Source of the DNA: Pseudomonadota bacterium
Lineage (GTDB): Bacteria > Bdellovibrionota > Bdellovibrionia > Bdellovibrionales > JAEYZS01
Direction: 5' to 3'
Assembly (NCBI GenBank): GCA_023427925.1
Contig: JAEYZS010000241.1
Span: forward strand, 1-7,378
Length of the DNA stretch: 7,378 bases
The position numbers and the translations under genes were made by a program. The number at the start of each line of letters is the position of its first letter. Position 1 is the first letter of the stretch. This document shows, one piece after another, positions 1 through 5,732 of this stretch. The notes under the pieces are model-generated. The model was given only the letters and a program-made list of their open reading frames with translations. It had not been told where the DNA came from and did no database searches.

Positions 1-6
1 GCACCA

Positions 7-42
7 TTAAAGGCACTCCTTGCGAGTGCCTTTAAATTTTTG
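7..42 (+). terminator. Rho-independent terminator of the upstream gene
   Basis: A perfect 12-bp stem (7-18 with 24-35) closes a 5-base loop (CTTGC). Its core is AAGGCACTC paired with GAGTGCCTT. Five T residues (37-41) follow the stem. The T tract lies only on the right side, so it ends transcription arriving from the left on the + strand. The gene it serves is outside the window. Confidence 0.9.
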
Positions 43-78
43 TGGCCTTTTTAACGATTTAGATGAATAACTGATTCC

Positions 79-591
79 GTGGATAACGAAATTTACATTG
101 AAGAACCGCTTAAATCTAAGTTGATTGCTTTTGGAATTAACCTATTCTTGATTTTTGGACTTCTATTTATACCTGCAGATTCGGAACTTCTTCCAGAGCT
201 GCCAAATTGGTACAATCAATTGGATCTCTACTTGACCGTGGTTCTAACAATTCCGCTTCTTTGGCAATTCCGATCTCTGATCAAAAAAACTGGAATTGCG
301 TTATCCACTCACGGGATAAAGATCAGCACAAATCCGATGCGAGATCAAAGCTTCAGCTGGAAAGAGATTACCAATATTAAGTTCATTAAAATATTCTTTC
401 TAAAATATATTTTGATTTATATCAGAGAGCCTGAAGTTTACTTAGAAAAGCAAAATATCTTTAGAAAAATACTGATGAAAAGTGATATCCAAAAATTTGG
501 AACTCCCGTTAAGATTCCCATTCATAACATTAGTAAGACTCCTCATGAAATCGCACAGATTATTTCCGATTATACTAAGAGGCTCTCATGA
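79..591 (+). CDS. STM3941-type two-helix membrane protein
   Basis: A 170-residue protein with two predicted membrane helices (about residues 13-32 and 48-66), then a soluble C-terminal half of short strands ending in a helix. This layout resembles the STM3941 family of small membrane proteins of unknown function: an acidic N-terminus, two helices, a GI.I...G segment, a conserved Trp in SFSWKEI (about 91-97), a KYILIYIREPEVYL-like stretch (about 109-122) and FGTPVKI near 140-146. The family assignment comes from memory of the pattern, not a search. The start is GTG at 79, the only usable start: an in-frame stop lies at 64-66 and the next Met is at residue 87. No clear Shine-Dalgarno precedes it, so the start is the weakest part of the call. 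The gene overlaps murI by 4 bp (ATGA), so the two are probably co-translated. No biochemical role can be assigned. Confidence 0.8.
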   Translation: MDNEIYIEEPLKSKLIAFGINLFLIFGLLFIPADSELLPELPNWYNQLDLYLTVVLTIPLLWQFRSLIKKTGIALSTHGIKISTNPMRDQSFSWKEITNIKFIKIFFLKYILIYIREPEVYLEKQNIFRKILMKSDIQKFGTPVKIPIHNISKTPHEIAQIISDYTKRLS

Positions 592-1379
592 AGATCGGAG
601 TATTTGATTCGGGCATCGGCGGAATGACAGTTCTAAAAGAACTAATTAAGGCCTTTCCTGACTCACAGTATGTTTATGTAGGCGATACGGCCAACGTTCC
701 CTATGGTACCAAGAGCTCCGAAAAAATTCGTGAGCTCTGTAGAGAGGCCACAACTTATTTAAAGAAACGAGATTTAGATTTATTGGTGGTAGCTTGCAAT
801 ACGGCCTCAAGTTTGGCCTTAAATATCTTTAAAAACGAGCTTCATCCTGTTCCTGTTTATGGAGTCGTGCAACCTGGAGTGGAAGCTATAGTCCAATCTT
901 TTTCTAATTTGGAATACCATCAAGACCGACGGCTATTGATACTTGGAACCAAAGCCACGGTGAATAGCCAAATCTATTCAAGAGAAATTAGAAAGCATTT
1001 GCAGTTCAACGAGATTTCGGAGCAATCTTGTCCTTTAGTTGTACCTATGGTGGAAGAGGGCTGGGTCAATCATCAGGTCTTAGTAGATACAATTAGCGAA
1101 TACGTAAAACCTTATGTAAGTGACCCTGTTCCGGGAGTCGCACTATTGGCCTGCACTCATTATCCGTGGGCGCAACATGTATTTGAAAGGTGCCTACCGG
1201 GTTGGACTATTGTGAATTCCGCTAAGGCAGTTGTCGACTTTATAAGACGAGAAAATTCAAAGCCCATAAACGACAAAAAAAAATTTGAGATTGAGTGGAT
1301 ATTCACAGATCCAAAAGCCGTAACTGAAGTCGCACTCAACGACTTCAAAGAATCTCTAGGCATCATCATCCACCTCTAG
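588..1379 (+). CDS. murI: Glutamate racemase
   Basis: This cytoplasmic, cofactor-independent enzyme interconverts L- and D-glutamate and supplies D-Glu for the second residue of the peptidoglycan stem peptide. At 263 residues it has normal family length. The Asp/Glu racemase signatures are all present: DSGIGG (7-12, with the conserved Asp7-Ser8), GDTANVPYG (32-40), VACNTAS with catalytic Cys70, and ACTHYP with the second catalytic Cys189 and neighbouring His191. Both cysteines being intact argues for an active two-base racemase. The ATG lies inside the stop of the preceding membrane-protein gene (ATGA overlap). An AAGAGG ribosome site at 577-582 sits 5 bases upstream, so reinitiation or coupling is likely. 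Downstream, the convergent lipoprotein gene ends only 23 bp away, and no convincing terminator fits in that gap. Confidence 0.97.
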   Translation: MKIGVFDSGIGGMTVLKELIKAFPDSQYVYVGDTANVPYGTKSSEKIRELCREATTYLKKRDLDLLVVACNTASSLALNIFKNELHPVPVYGVVQPGVEAIVQSFSNLEYHQDRRLLILGTKATVNSQIYSREIRKHLQFNEISEQSCPLVVPMVEEGWVNHQVLVDTISEYVKPYVSDPVPGVALLACTHYPWAQHVFERCLPGWTIVNSAKAVVDFIRRENSKPINDKKKFEIEWIFTDPKAVTEVALNDFKESLGIIIHL

Positions 1380-1402
1380 ATACCAGCATGCCCCAGAAAG
1401 GG

Positions 1403-2026
1403 CTATTCCCAAGTGAGAGTGATTTGTTTTTTATCCATGTGATTCGGAGTTAATGTCATTACGAGCCCTAAGCCAGGCTCTACTCGCGTTGCAGTACACA
1501 TTACTCCTGTAAATTGAAACCAATTAAAACCTTTACCTACTAAGCGATCCGGCGAAAACTTTACCTCTACAGGATAAGTGGCTCCCTCAGCAACTGAACG
1601 AAGCTCTACATTCCAGTTCGAAGGAAGACCTGCATTTTCGTTATTGGAGTTCAATTCAAAGTCGAAACACGTTTTTGTTAGAGTCCACGCTCTTCTGTTG
1701 TTTTCATAAATTTTTCTAGACTCTTCTGAGATTTGAGCCTCCGAATGACCTTTTTCACGCCCCTCATCCTCAGCTTGAGCAATCGCATTGAGTTTCAGAT
1801 AAGGATCTACGAACAACATCACTCGTATTGCATCTCTTCTTCCCTGCACACTTCTTGTAAAGTGTCTTTTGTAACTGATCTCTCGCAAACCTTGTTTAGG
1901 CTCACCTTCAATCATCGTACGATTAACTTTACCAGAAGCTCCCGTCTGTGGAAGAGTAGACTTATCAAAGCTCCCGGTCATACAAGATGTTAACACCAAT
2001 GTTGAAAGCACAAACAATATTCTCAT
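1403..2026 (-). CDS. Lipoprotein of unknown function
   Basis: A 207-residue protein with a short signal peptide (MRILFVLSTLVLTSC) ending in a canonical lipobox LTSC. Cys15 would be lipidated, placing the protein on the periplasmic face of a membrane. The mature part starts with a flexible stretch (16-40). A charged, probably helical segment follows (about 76-112, rich in Glu, Lys and Arg), then a strand-rich C-terminal half (about 115-207). Cys120 and Cys177 are the only other cysteines and could form a disulphide in the periplasm. I do not recognise the family. The start is well supported: AAAGGAG lies 6 bases before the ATG. It begins 16 bp after the stop of the oxygenase gene on the same strand, so the two are probably one transcript. 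It converges with murI. Confidence 0.85.
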   Translation of the reverse strand: MRILFVLSTLVLTSCMTGSFDKSTLPQTGASGKVNRTMIEGEPKQGLREISYKRHFTRSVQGRRDAIRVMLFVDPYLKLNAIAQAEDEGREKGHSEAQISEESRKIYENNRRAWTLTKTCFDFELNSNNENAGLPSNWNVELRSVAEGATYPVEVKFSPDRLVGKGFNWFQFTGVMCTATRVEPGLGLVMTLTPNHMDKKQITLTWE

Positions 2027-2042
2027 AAGCTACTCCTTTGAA

Positions 2043-2636
2043 TTAAATCCATTCATAGTTAAAACTAACACTAATTCTATTATCTTTTGCGGTATTTGGT
2101 GGCACCTCATGTCTCACCCAACTTTCAAAAAGAATCATATCGCCTGCTTTTGGTTTAAAGTGATAGTAATAATCGTTGGTCTTTCTTGGTGGAGAGGACA
2201 TCAAGAACCCCATTTTAGTATCTTCGATCTTTAGGCTGCTTGTATCCCTGGGGGTCTTTAAGTAATAAGTCCCACTGATCACACAAAGCGGATGGATATG
2301 CAAGGGATGATATGTATTCTGGGGCATAACGTTTATCCAGCAGGTCGTCATTTGTAATTTTTTGTGTCCCAAATCATAATTTAACTCTTTTGCAAATTTT
2401 TTCACATGTTTATTCAGAGCAGTTTCCAGCTCTGCAAATGTCGGAGAAAGACGATGAAGGTTTGAGATAGAGTTGTATGAGGTATATCCGCCTTTATAAT
2501 TTTCTTTCGACCAGGCAAGTCCTGCGTCATCAGTAGCAAGATAGTAATCTACTTCTTTCAACAGTTGTTTATTGAGTTTCAACGGAGAGTCGATCTTAGA
2601 CTCGTATATAAGAGTAGGAAAAAGTTTTTTAACCAT
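2043..2636 (-). CDS. Putative 2-oxoglutarate/Fe(II) oxygenase (TIGR02466-like)
   Basis: A protein of 197 residues from the chosen start, resembling the TIGR02466 family of putative 2OG-Fe(II) oxygenases, which would couple 2-oxoglutarate decarboxylation to oxidation of an unknown substrate. Seen: a CWINVMP strand (99-105), the HPLHIHPLCVISGTYYL block (110-126, His110, His113, His115), KAGDMILFESWVRHEVPP (163-180, His176) and DNRISVSFN (185-193, Arg187). By analogy with double-stranded beta-helix oxygenases, the iron ligands are probably among His113, His115 and His176, with Arg187 binding the 2OG carboxylate. The reading frame extends upstream to a TTG at 2675 and an ATG at 2657. I prefer ATG 2636: family members begin close to the LFPTLIY motif, AGGA lies 11 bases upstream, and a candidate promoter would start RNA near 2655. 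The substrate is unknown. Confidence 0.82.
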   Translation of the reverse strand: MVKKLFPTLIYESKIDSPLKLNKQLLKEVDYYLATDDAGLAWSKENYKGGYTSYNSISNLHRLSPTFAELETALNKHVKKFAKELNYDLGHKKLQMTTCWINVMPQNTYHPLHIHPLCVISGTYYLKTPRDTSSLKIEDTKMGFLMSSPPRKTNDYYYHFKPKAGDMILFESWVRHEVPPNTAKDNRISVSFNYEWI

Positions 2637-2656
2637 GACTAAATTTATCCTATTCA

Positions 2657-2685
2657 TTGACGTTATAATCAACAATATTCATAAT
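2657..2685 (+). promoter_or_regulatory. Sigma-70-type promoter of the Ppx-like gene
   Basis: TTGACG (2657-2662) and CATAAT (2680-2685) are each 5/6 matches to the consensus, with the ideal 17-bp spacer. RNA would start near 2692, leaving a short leader that holds AGGAG (2711-2715), 5 bases before the ATG at 2721. A perfect TATAAT also occurs at 2664-2669 but has no -35 at the right distance. It lies within the spacer. Confidence 0.6.
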
Positions 2686-2690
2686 CTTAA
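2662..2690 (-). promoter_or_regulatory. Candidate promoter of the oxygenase-lipoprotein transcript
   Basis: On the minus strand, TTAAGA (2690-2685) stands 17 bp before TATAAC (2667-2662), a 4/6 and a 5/6 match to the sigma-70 consensus. RNA would begin near 2655, about 19 bases before the chosen ATG at 2636. It overlaps the promoter of the divergent Ppx-like gene. Confidence 0.45.
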
Positions 2691-2720
2691 ACACGACACA
2701 TCTTTTTTGCAGGAGAAAAT

Positions 2721-3788
2721 ATGCTCACATGGTCATCTCGCTTAATTACCCTCACGCTCACTTCATTTTTATTTTGGGGCTGCTCGACAAGCCAAAAGCC
2801 AGGGGCACCAACTTCTCAAAAAACCAAAGCCAACTGTGAAGTCACTCGCGCCGCTATTGATATTGGCTCTGGCGCCACTCGCCTCAAAGTTGCCAAAGTT
2901 GATCGTTGCAAATCAAAAGTCCTCACCGTGCATCTTGAACGAGAAGAACGAGTTGATTACAAAGAAGATCTTTTAAAGAACAAAAGCAGCTCCTTTTCTG
3001 AACACATAATGAACGAAGGTCTTGCCGTGTTAAAATCTCTTAAACTTGAGGCGGAGAAGTTTGCACCTTCTGAATACGTTTCGGTCGCGTCGGACGCATT
3101 TCGAGAATCTAAAAATGGGCAAAAGTTTATTGAGAGAATCAATGTCGAATTGTGGATCAATCCACGCATTATTTCTCAGAACGAAGAAGCTCTATTAGGT
3201 TTTTATGGATCCGCTGACAGCGTTGGCTCCTCTCCAGAAAATACTGTAATCTGGGATATCGGTGGCTCTAGTCAGCAATTGATTAAATACAATGGTCAAG
3301 ATCGCTTTACTGTGTATGAAGGCAAACTCGGGGCTGTTGCTTTTAAAGACTATATTCTAAGAAGAATCAAACGTCAGGGAGGTCGCTCACCTAATCCTTT
3401 GAACTCCTATCAAATTAAGTTGGCCGTAGAACATGCCAAGCAGACAGCAGAGAAAACAGTTAAAAAAGATATCAAAGAATTCTTAAAAAACTCTTCCAAC
3501 GTTAAAGTCTTGGGAATCGGAGGAGTTCACTATTACAGCTTAAGAAAGCAAATTGATCCGTCTGGAGAAAAAGACACCTATACTATAGGAGACGTCGAAA
3601 AAGTTCTCCAAGCTAATACTGGCAAAACGGATGCAGACTTGGGGAATCCGAAATACGCAGATACTGATGTATCCAATCTTGCCCTTGTGTTTGGATTTAT
3701 GAAGGCTTTAAATATATACGAAGTTAAAACTGCAAAGGTAAATATGACAGACGGCCTGTTGCTTAACCACAAATATTGGGCCCCATGA
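2721..3788 (+). CDS. Ppx/GppA-like phosphatase with lipoprotein signal
   Basis: A 355-residue protein combining a lipoprotein-type signal peptide (residues 1-21, ending FWGC, Cys21, Ser at +2) with an exopolyphosphatase/guanosine pentaphosphatase (Ppx/GppA) fold of the actin-like ATPase superfamily. Motifs in order: phosphate loop 1 DIGSGATRL (47-55), VASDAFRES (122-130, compare VATSALREA in Ppx), ISQNEEALLGFYG (151-163, holding the family's catalytic Glu), phosphate loop 2 DIGGSSQQL (179-187), and a GIGGVHYYSL segment. It ends near MTDGLLL. Family members hydrolyse polyphosphate or pppGpp in the cytoplasm; this one appears exported and membrane-anchored. The lipobox is non-canonical (Phe at -3, Trp at -2), but the following Ser/Thr/Pro/Lys linker (22-38) fits a lipoprotein. 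Loop 1 lacks the usual GSNS and resembles the GSxGTR of apyrases, so a nucleotidase role is possible. It is shorter than Ppx and has only the two-domain core. Its stop overlaps the LysR gene. Confidence 0.85.
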   Translation: MLTWSSRLITLTLTSFLFWGCSTSQKPGAPTSQKTKANCEVTRAAIDIGSGATRLKVAKVDRCKSKVLTVHLEREERVDYKEDLLKNKSSSFSEHIMNEGLAVLKSLKLEAEKFAPSEYVSVASDAFRESKNGQKFIERINVELWINPRIISQNEEALLGFYGSADSVGSSPENTVIWDIGGSSQQLIKYNGQDRFTVYEGKLGAVAFKDYILRRIKRQGGRSPNPLNSYQIKLAVEHAKQTAEKTVKKDIKEFLKNSSNVKVLGIGGVHYYSLRKQIDPSGEKDTYTIGDVEKVLQANTGKTDADLGNPKYADTDVSNLALVFGFMKALNIYEVKTAKVNMTDGLLLNHKYWAP

Positions 3789-4687
3789 ATGATTTAAATG
3801 AGATTTTAGCATTTACAAAGGTTGTAGAGTTTAAGAGCTATTCAAAAGCCGCGGAACACTTAGGGGTTCCAAAATCCAACCTATCTCGCAAAGTGGCCTC
3901 CCTTGAAGATCGCTTATCCATTCGTTTATTACATCGCACGACTCGCAATCTTTCTCTCACAGAAGCGGGACAGATTTACTACGAAGAATGCAAAAAAGCT
4001 CTCTCGAAAATCGTAGACGCCGAGTCTATCGTAAGCAGTTTACAGGCTACTCCTCAAGGTCTTCTGCGAGTTAGTATGTCGGTAGAGGTCGGTTACTTTT
4101 TTGTTCGCTACCTTCTGCCTAAATTTTTAAGCCAGTATCCAAAAGTGAAAATTGAAACCATCCTCACCAACGAAAGATCAGATCTCATAAAAGAAAACAT
4201 AGACATTGCATTAAGGATTGGAGTAAACGAAGATTCTTCGTACATTGCGCGTAAGTTTGGTTTTGTGCGAATTGGACTTTTCGCGACCAAAAGTTACCTC
4301 AAGAAAAAAGGTACACCACAAGAACCTTATGATTTAGAAAATCATGATTGTATTTTGTTTTCACATAAAAGCGTTTGGAACAATTGGATTCTAAAGTGCG
4401 GATCCCAAGAGATTGATGTCAATGTCAATGGCCCATATATCGCCAATAACTTTGCGGCCATTCGAGAGGCAATCATTGGAGGAATTGGAATCGGATTCTT
4501 ACCAACCCTTGTTTTTAGAGAAGAATGCTCATCGCCAAAAGGCTCGAGCGATGTCGTCCACGTCTTAAGTGACTGGGAAGGACCTTGTTCAAATCTATCG
4601 CTCATCTATCCAAGCCGAAAATTCACTACACCAAAAATGAAAGCCTTTATGGATTTCATGGAAACCCAAAAAGACTTCTTCGTCTGA
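3785..4687 (+). CDS. LysR-type transcriptional regulator (CrgA/DmlR-like)
   Basis: A 300-residue regulator of normal LysR length. The N-terminal winged helix-turn-helix (about 2-61) contains SYSKAAEHLGVPKSNLSRKVASLEDRL and the typical RLLHRTTRNLSLTEAG. A linker helix follows, then the effector-binding domain (about 90-298) with DIALRIG (140-146) and GIGIGFLP (233-240). The pattern fits the CrgA/DmlR/YhaJ group. The ATG at 3785 overlaps the stop of the Ppx-like gene by 4 bp (ATGA). A TTG at 3776 in the same frame is less likely. No Shine-Dalgarno is visible, so translation probably depends on coupling. Its stop directly abuts the stop of the convergent pirin gene, which by analogy with E. coli yhaJ-yhaK is a plausible target. 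The effector is unknown. Confidence 0.93.
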   Translation: MNDLNEILAFTKVVEFKSYSKAAEHLGVPKSNLSRKVASLEDRLSIRLLHRTTRNLSLTEAGQIYYEECKKALSKIVDAESIVSSLQATPQGLLRVSMSVEVGYFFVRYLLPKFLSQYPKVKIETILTNERSDLIKENIDIALRIGVNEDSSYIARKFGFVRIGLFATKSYLKKKGTPQEPYDLENHDCILFSHKSVWNNWILKCGSQEIDVNVNGPYIANNFAAIREAIIGGIGIGFLPTLVFREECSSPKGSSDVVHVLSDWEGPCSNLSLIYPSRKFTTPKMKAFMDFMETQKDFFV

Positions 4688-5386
4688 TTACGGAAGATCA
4701 AAAACCAAGAACTCTGCATCCTCTAGAGCTTTGATTTCAAGCTTAGATATTTGACTTACACCCAAGCCATCTCCCTTAGAAAGAACTTGATCATTTACTT
4801 GGACTTTACCTTTTACGATTTGAATCCAAGCATGTCTGTTGTCGGGGATATCAAAAATCATTCCTTCACCAAGGTCATAAGCACCTCGATAAATTTTAAC
4901 ATCTTGATTCATACTCACAGCATCTTCAGCGCCTTCTTTGGAAGCGATCATAAAAAACTTTTCCTTTCCTATTTTCTTTTTGAAACTGACTTGGTCGTAA
5001 CTCGGAGGAAGACCCTCCTTCTCGGTCATAATCCAAATCTGCAAAAGATGAACAGGCGTGCTTTCGTCGGCATTCATTTCCGAATGTCGAATTCCTGAAC
5101 CCGCACTCATCCGTTGAACTTCACCTGGCTCAATTACAGAATAAGTTCCCAATGTATCTTGATGTTCAAGTGCGCCATCTGTGACATAAGTGATAATTTC
5201 CATATCTCTATGTCCATGCATTGGAAACCCTATTCCACCTGCAACCGTATCCTCATTGATAACTCTAAGGGCTCTGAAGCCCATGTGTTTGGGATCATAG
5301 TAGTCACCGAATGAGAATGAATGGTAGGTATCTAGCCAGCCATGATCAATGTGGCCACGATCTTCTGATTTTCTTAAGTAGTACAT
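4688..5386 (-). CDS. Pirin family bicupin, YhaK-like
   Basis: From the chosen ATG the protein has 233 residues, the length I recall for E. coli YhaK, and aligns with the pirin N-terminus from its first residues (YYLRKSEDRGHIDHGWLDTY, then HSFSFGDYYDP). The first cupin carries PMHGHRDMEI with His57 and His59, and GSGIRHSE with His101 and Glu103; these match the four metal ligands of human pirin. The second cupin (about 130-233) ends in EFLVFDLP. Some pirins show quercetin dioxygenase activity, others act as redox-sensitive regulatory partners; YhaK is linked to nitrosative and oxidative stress. Which applies here is unknown. GAGGTG just upstream of ATG 5386 supports this start. The frame runs on to a GTG at 5458, adding 24 residues that are absent from pirins as I know them. 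It converges with the LysR gene at zero spacing. Confidence 0.92.
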   Translation of the reverse strand: MYYLRKSEDRGHIDHGWLDTYHSFSFGDYYDPKHMGFRALRVINEDTVAGGIGFPMHGHRDMEIITYVTDGALEHQDTLGTYSVIEPGEVQRMSAGSGIRHSEMNADESTPVHLLQIWIMTEKEGLPPSYDQVSFKKKIGKEKFFMIASKEGAEDAVSMNQDVKIYRGAYDLGEGMIFDIPDNRHAWIQIVKGKVQVNDQVLSKGDGLGVSQISKLEIKALEDAEFLVFDLP

Positions 5387-5403
5387 ACTCACCTCGTCTG
5401 GTT

Positions 5404-5460
5404 TCAGATATTCAAAGATATCTGTTCTAGTCTTCTTACGTAATGGATACGCAACCACAT
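5404..5460 (-). CDS. Possible 18-residue leader ORF upstream of pirin
   Basis: An ATG at 5460 opens a short frame encoding MWLRIHYVRRLEQISLNI and ending at TGA 5404, 17 bases before the pirin ATG. AAAAGGA lies about 7 bases upstream of this ATG and is the better placed of two ribosome sites in this leader. The same site could serve the overlapping GTG (5458) that would extend pirin. There is no run of one amino acid as in classic attenuators. Short ORFs arise by chance, so this is speculative. Confidence 0.2.
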   Translation of the reverse strand: MWLRIHYVRRLEQISLNI

Positions 5461-5616
5461 TATCGTTCCTTTTATTCGATAGAACAATATGTCATTACAG
5501 AACTAATTGTTGTATATATAGGACAATTTAGACCATGGATTAGGGCAAAACTTAAGGGCTTTGTCTCAACTTAAGAAACTCATAAATATTTGATATAATT
5601 AAATATAATGCATAAT

Positions 5617-5676
5617 TTCAAATATTTGTTTGATTTTTTCAAATAATTATTTGAATTGTTCAAATAAGCATTTAAA
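5617..5676. promoter_or_regulatory. Operator array: three 18-bp palindromes at 21-bp spacing
   Basis: The central box (5638-5655, TTCAAATAATTATTTGAA) is a perfect 18-bp palindrome. The box before it (5617-5634, TTCAAATATTTGTTTGAT) and the one after it (5659-5676, TTCAAATAAGCATTTAAA) each match it at 15 of 18 positions. All three begin exactly 21 bp apart, two helical turns, so bound dimers would sit on one DNA face. A fourth stretch in register (5680-5697) matches at 12 of 18. The array overlaps the probable tetR promoter, as expected for autorepression by a dimeric TetR-family protein. That TetR binds here is inferred. Confidence 0.7.
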
Positions 5677-5678
5677 AT
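5651..5678 (+). promoter_or_regulatory. Candidate promoter of the tetR-tolC operon
   Basis: TTGAAT (5651-5656, 4/6) lies 16 bp before TAAAAT (5673-5678, 5/6). In DNA this AT-rich, chance -10 matches are common, so exact elements are uncertain. The position, straddling the second and third palindromes, would let a bound repressor block polymerase. Confidence 0.35.
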
Positions 5679-5717
5679 ATTTAAATTATCTTTCTAATTA
5701 AAGATCAACCCTTCTGG

Positions 5718-5732
5718 TTTGAAATGTTCAAA
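5718..5732. promoter_or_regulatory. Additional operator-like dyad next to the tetR ribosome site
   Basis: TTTGAAATGTTCAAA is a TTTGAA / TTCAAA inverted repeat with a 3-base gap. It matches the junction of the second and third array boxes (5650-5664, TTTGAATTGTTCAAA) at 14 of 15 positions. It lies just before the AAGGAG ribosome site (5734-5739). It could be an extra repressor site, or it may show that the true operator is TTTGA-N5-TCAAA. Confidence 0.45.

Noticed and set aside
1160..1369. Open frame on the minus strand inside murI
   Set aside because: It lies wholly within a confidently assigned gene and has no recognisable domain; it is a shadow frame.
1390..1403. Small GCCC/GGGC hairpin between murI and the lipoprotein gene as a bidirectional terminator
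   Set aside because: Only a 4-bp stem with a 6-base loop and no T tract on either strand.
3776..3784. TTG start three codons upstream for the LysR gene
   Set aside because: No ribosome site, and the ATG in the ATGA overlap matches the usual LysR N-terminus.
4751..5314. Plus-strand open frames of 115 and 66 residues opposite pirin
   Set aside because: They are antisense to a conserved bicupin and encode no recognisable motif.
5617..5676. CRISPR array suggested by regular 21-bp repeats
   Set aside because: The repeat unit is only 18 bp with 3-bp gaps, so there are no spacers.
5581..5700. Replication origin or DnaA-box region suggested by the AT-rich block with repeats
   Set aside because: No DnaA-box-like sequence and no origin genes nearby; the repeats are palindromes next to a TetR gene, so operators explain them better.
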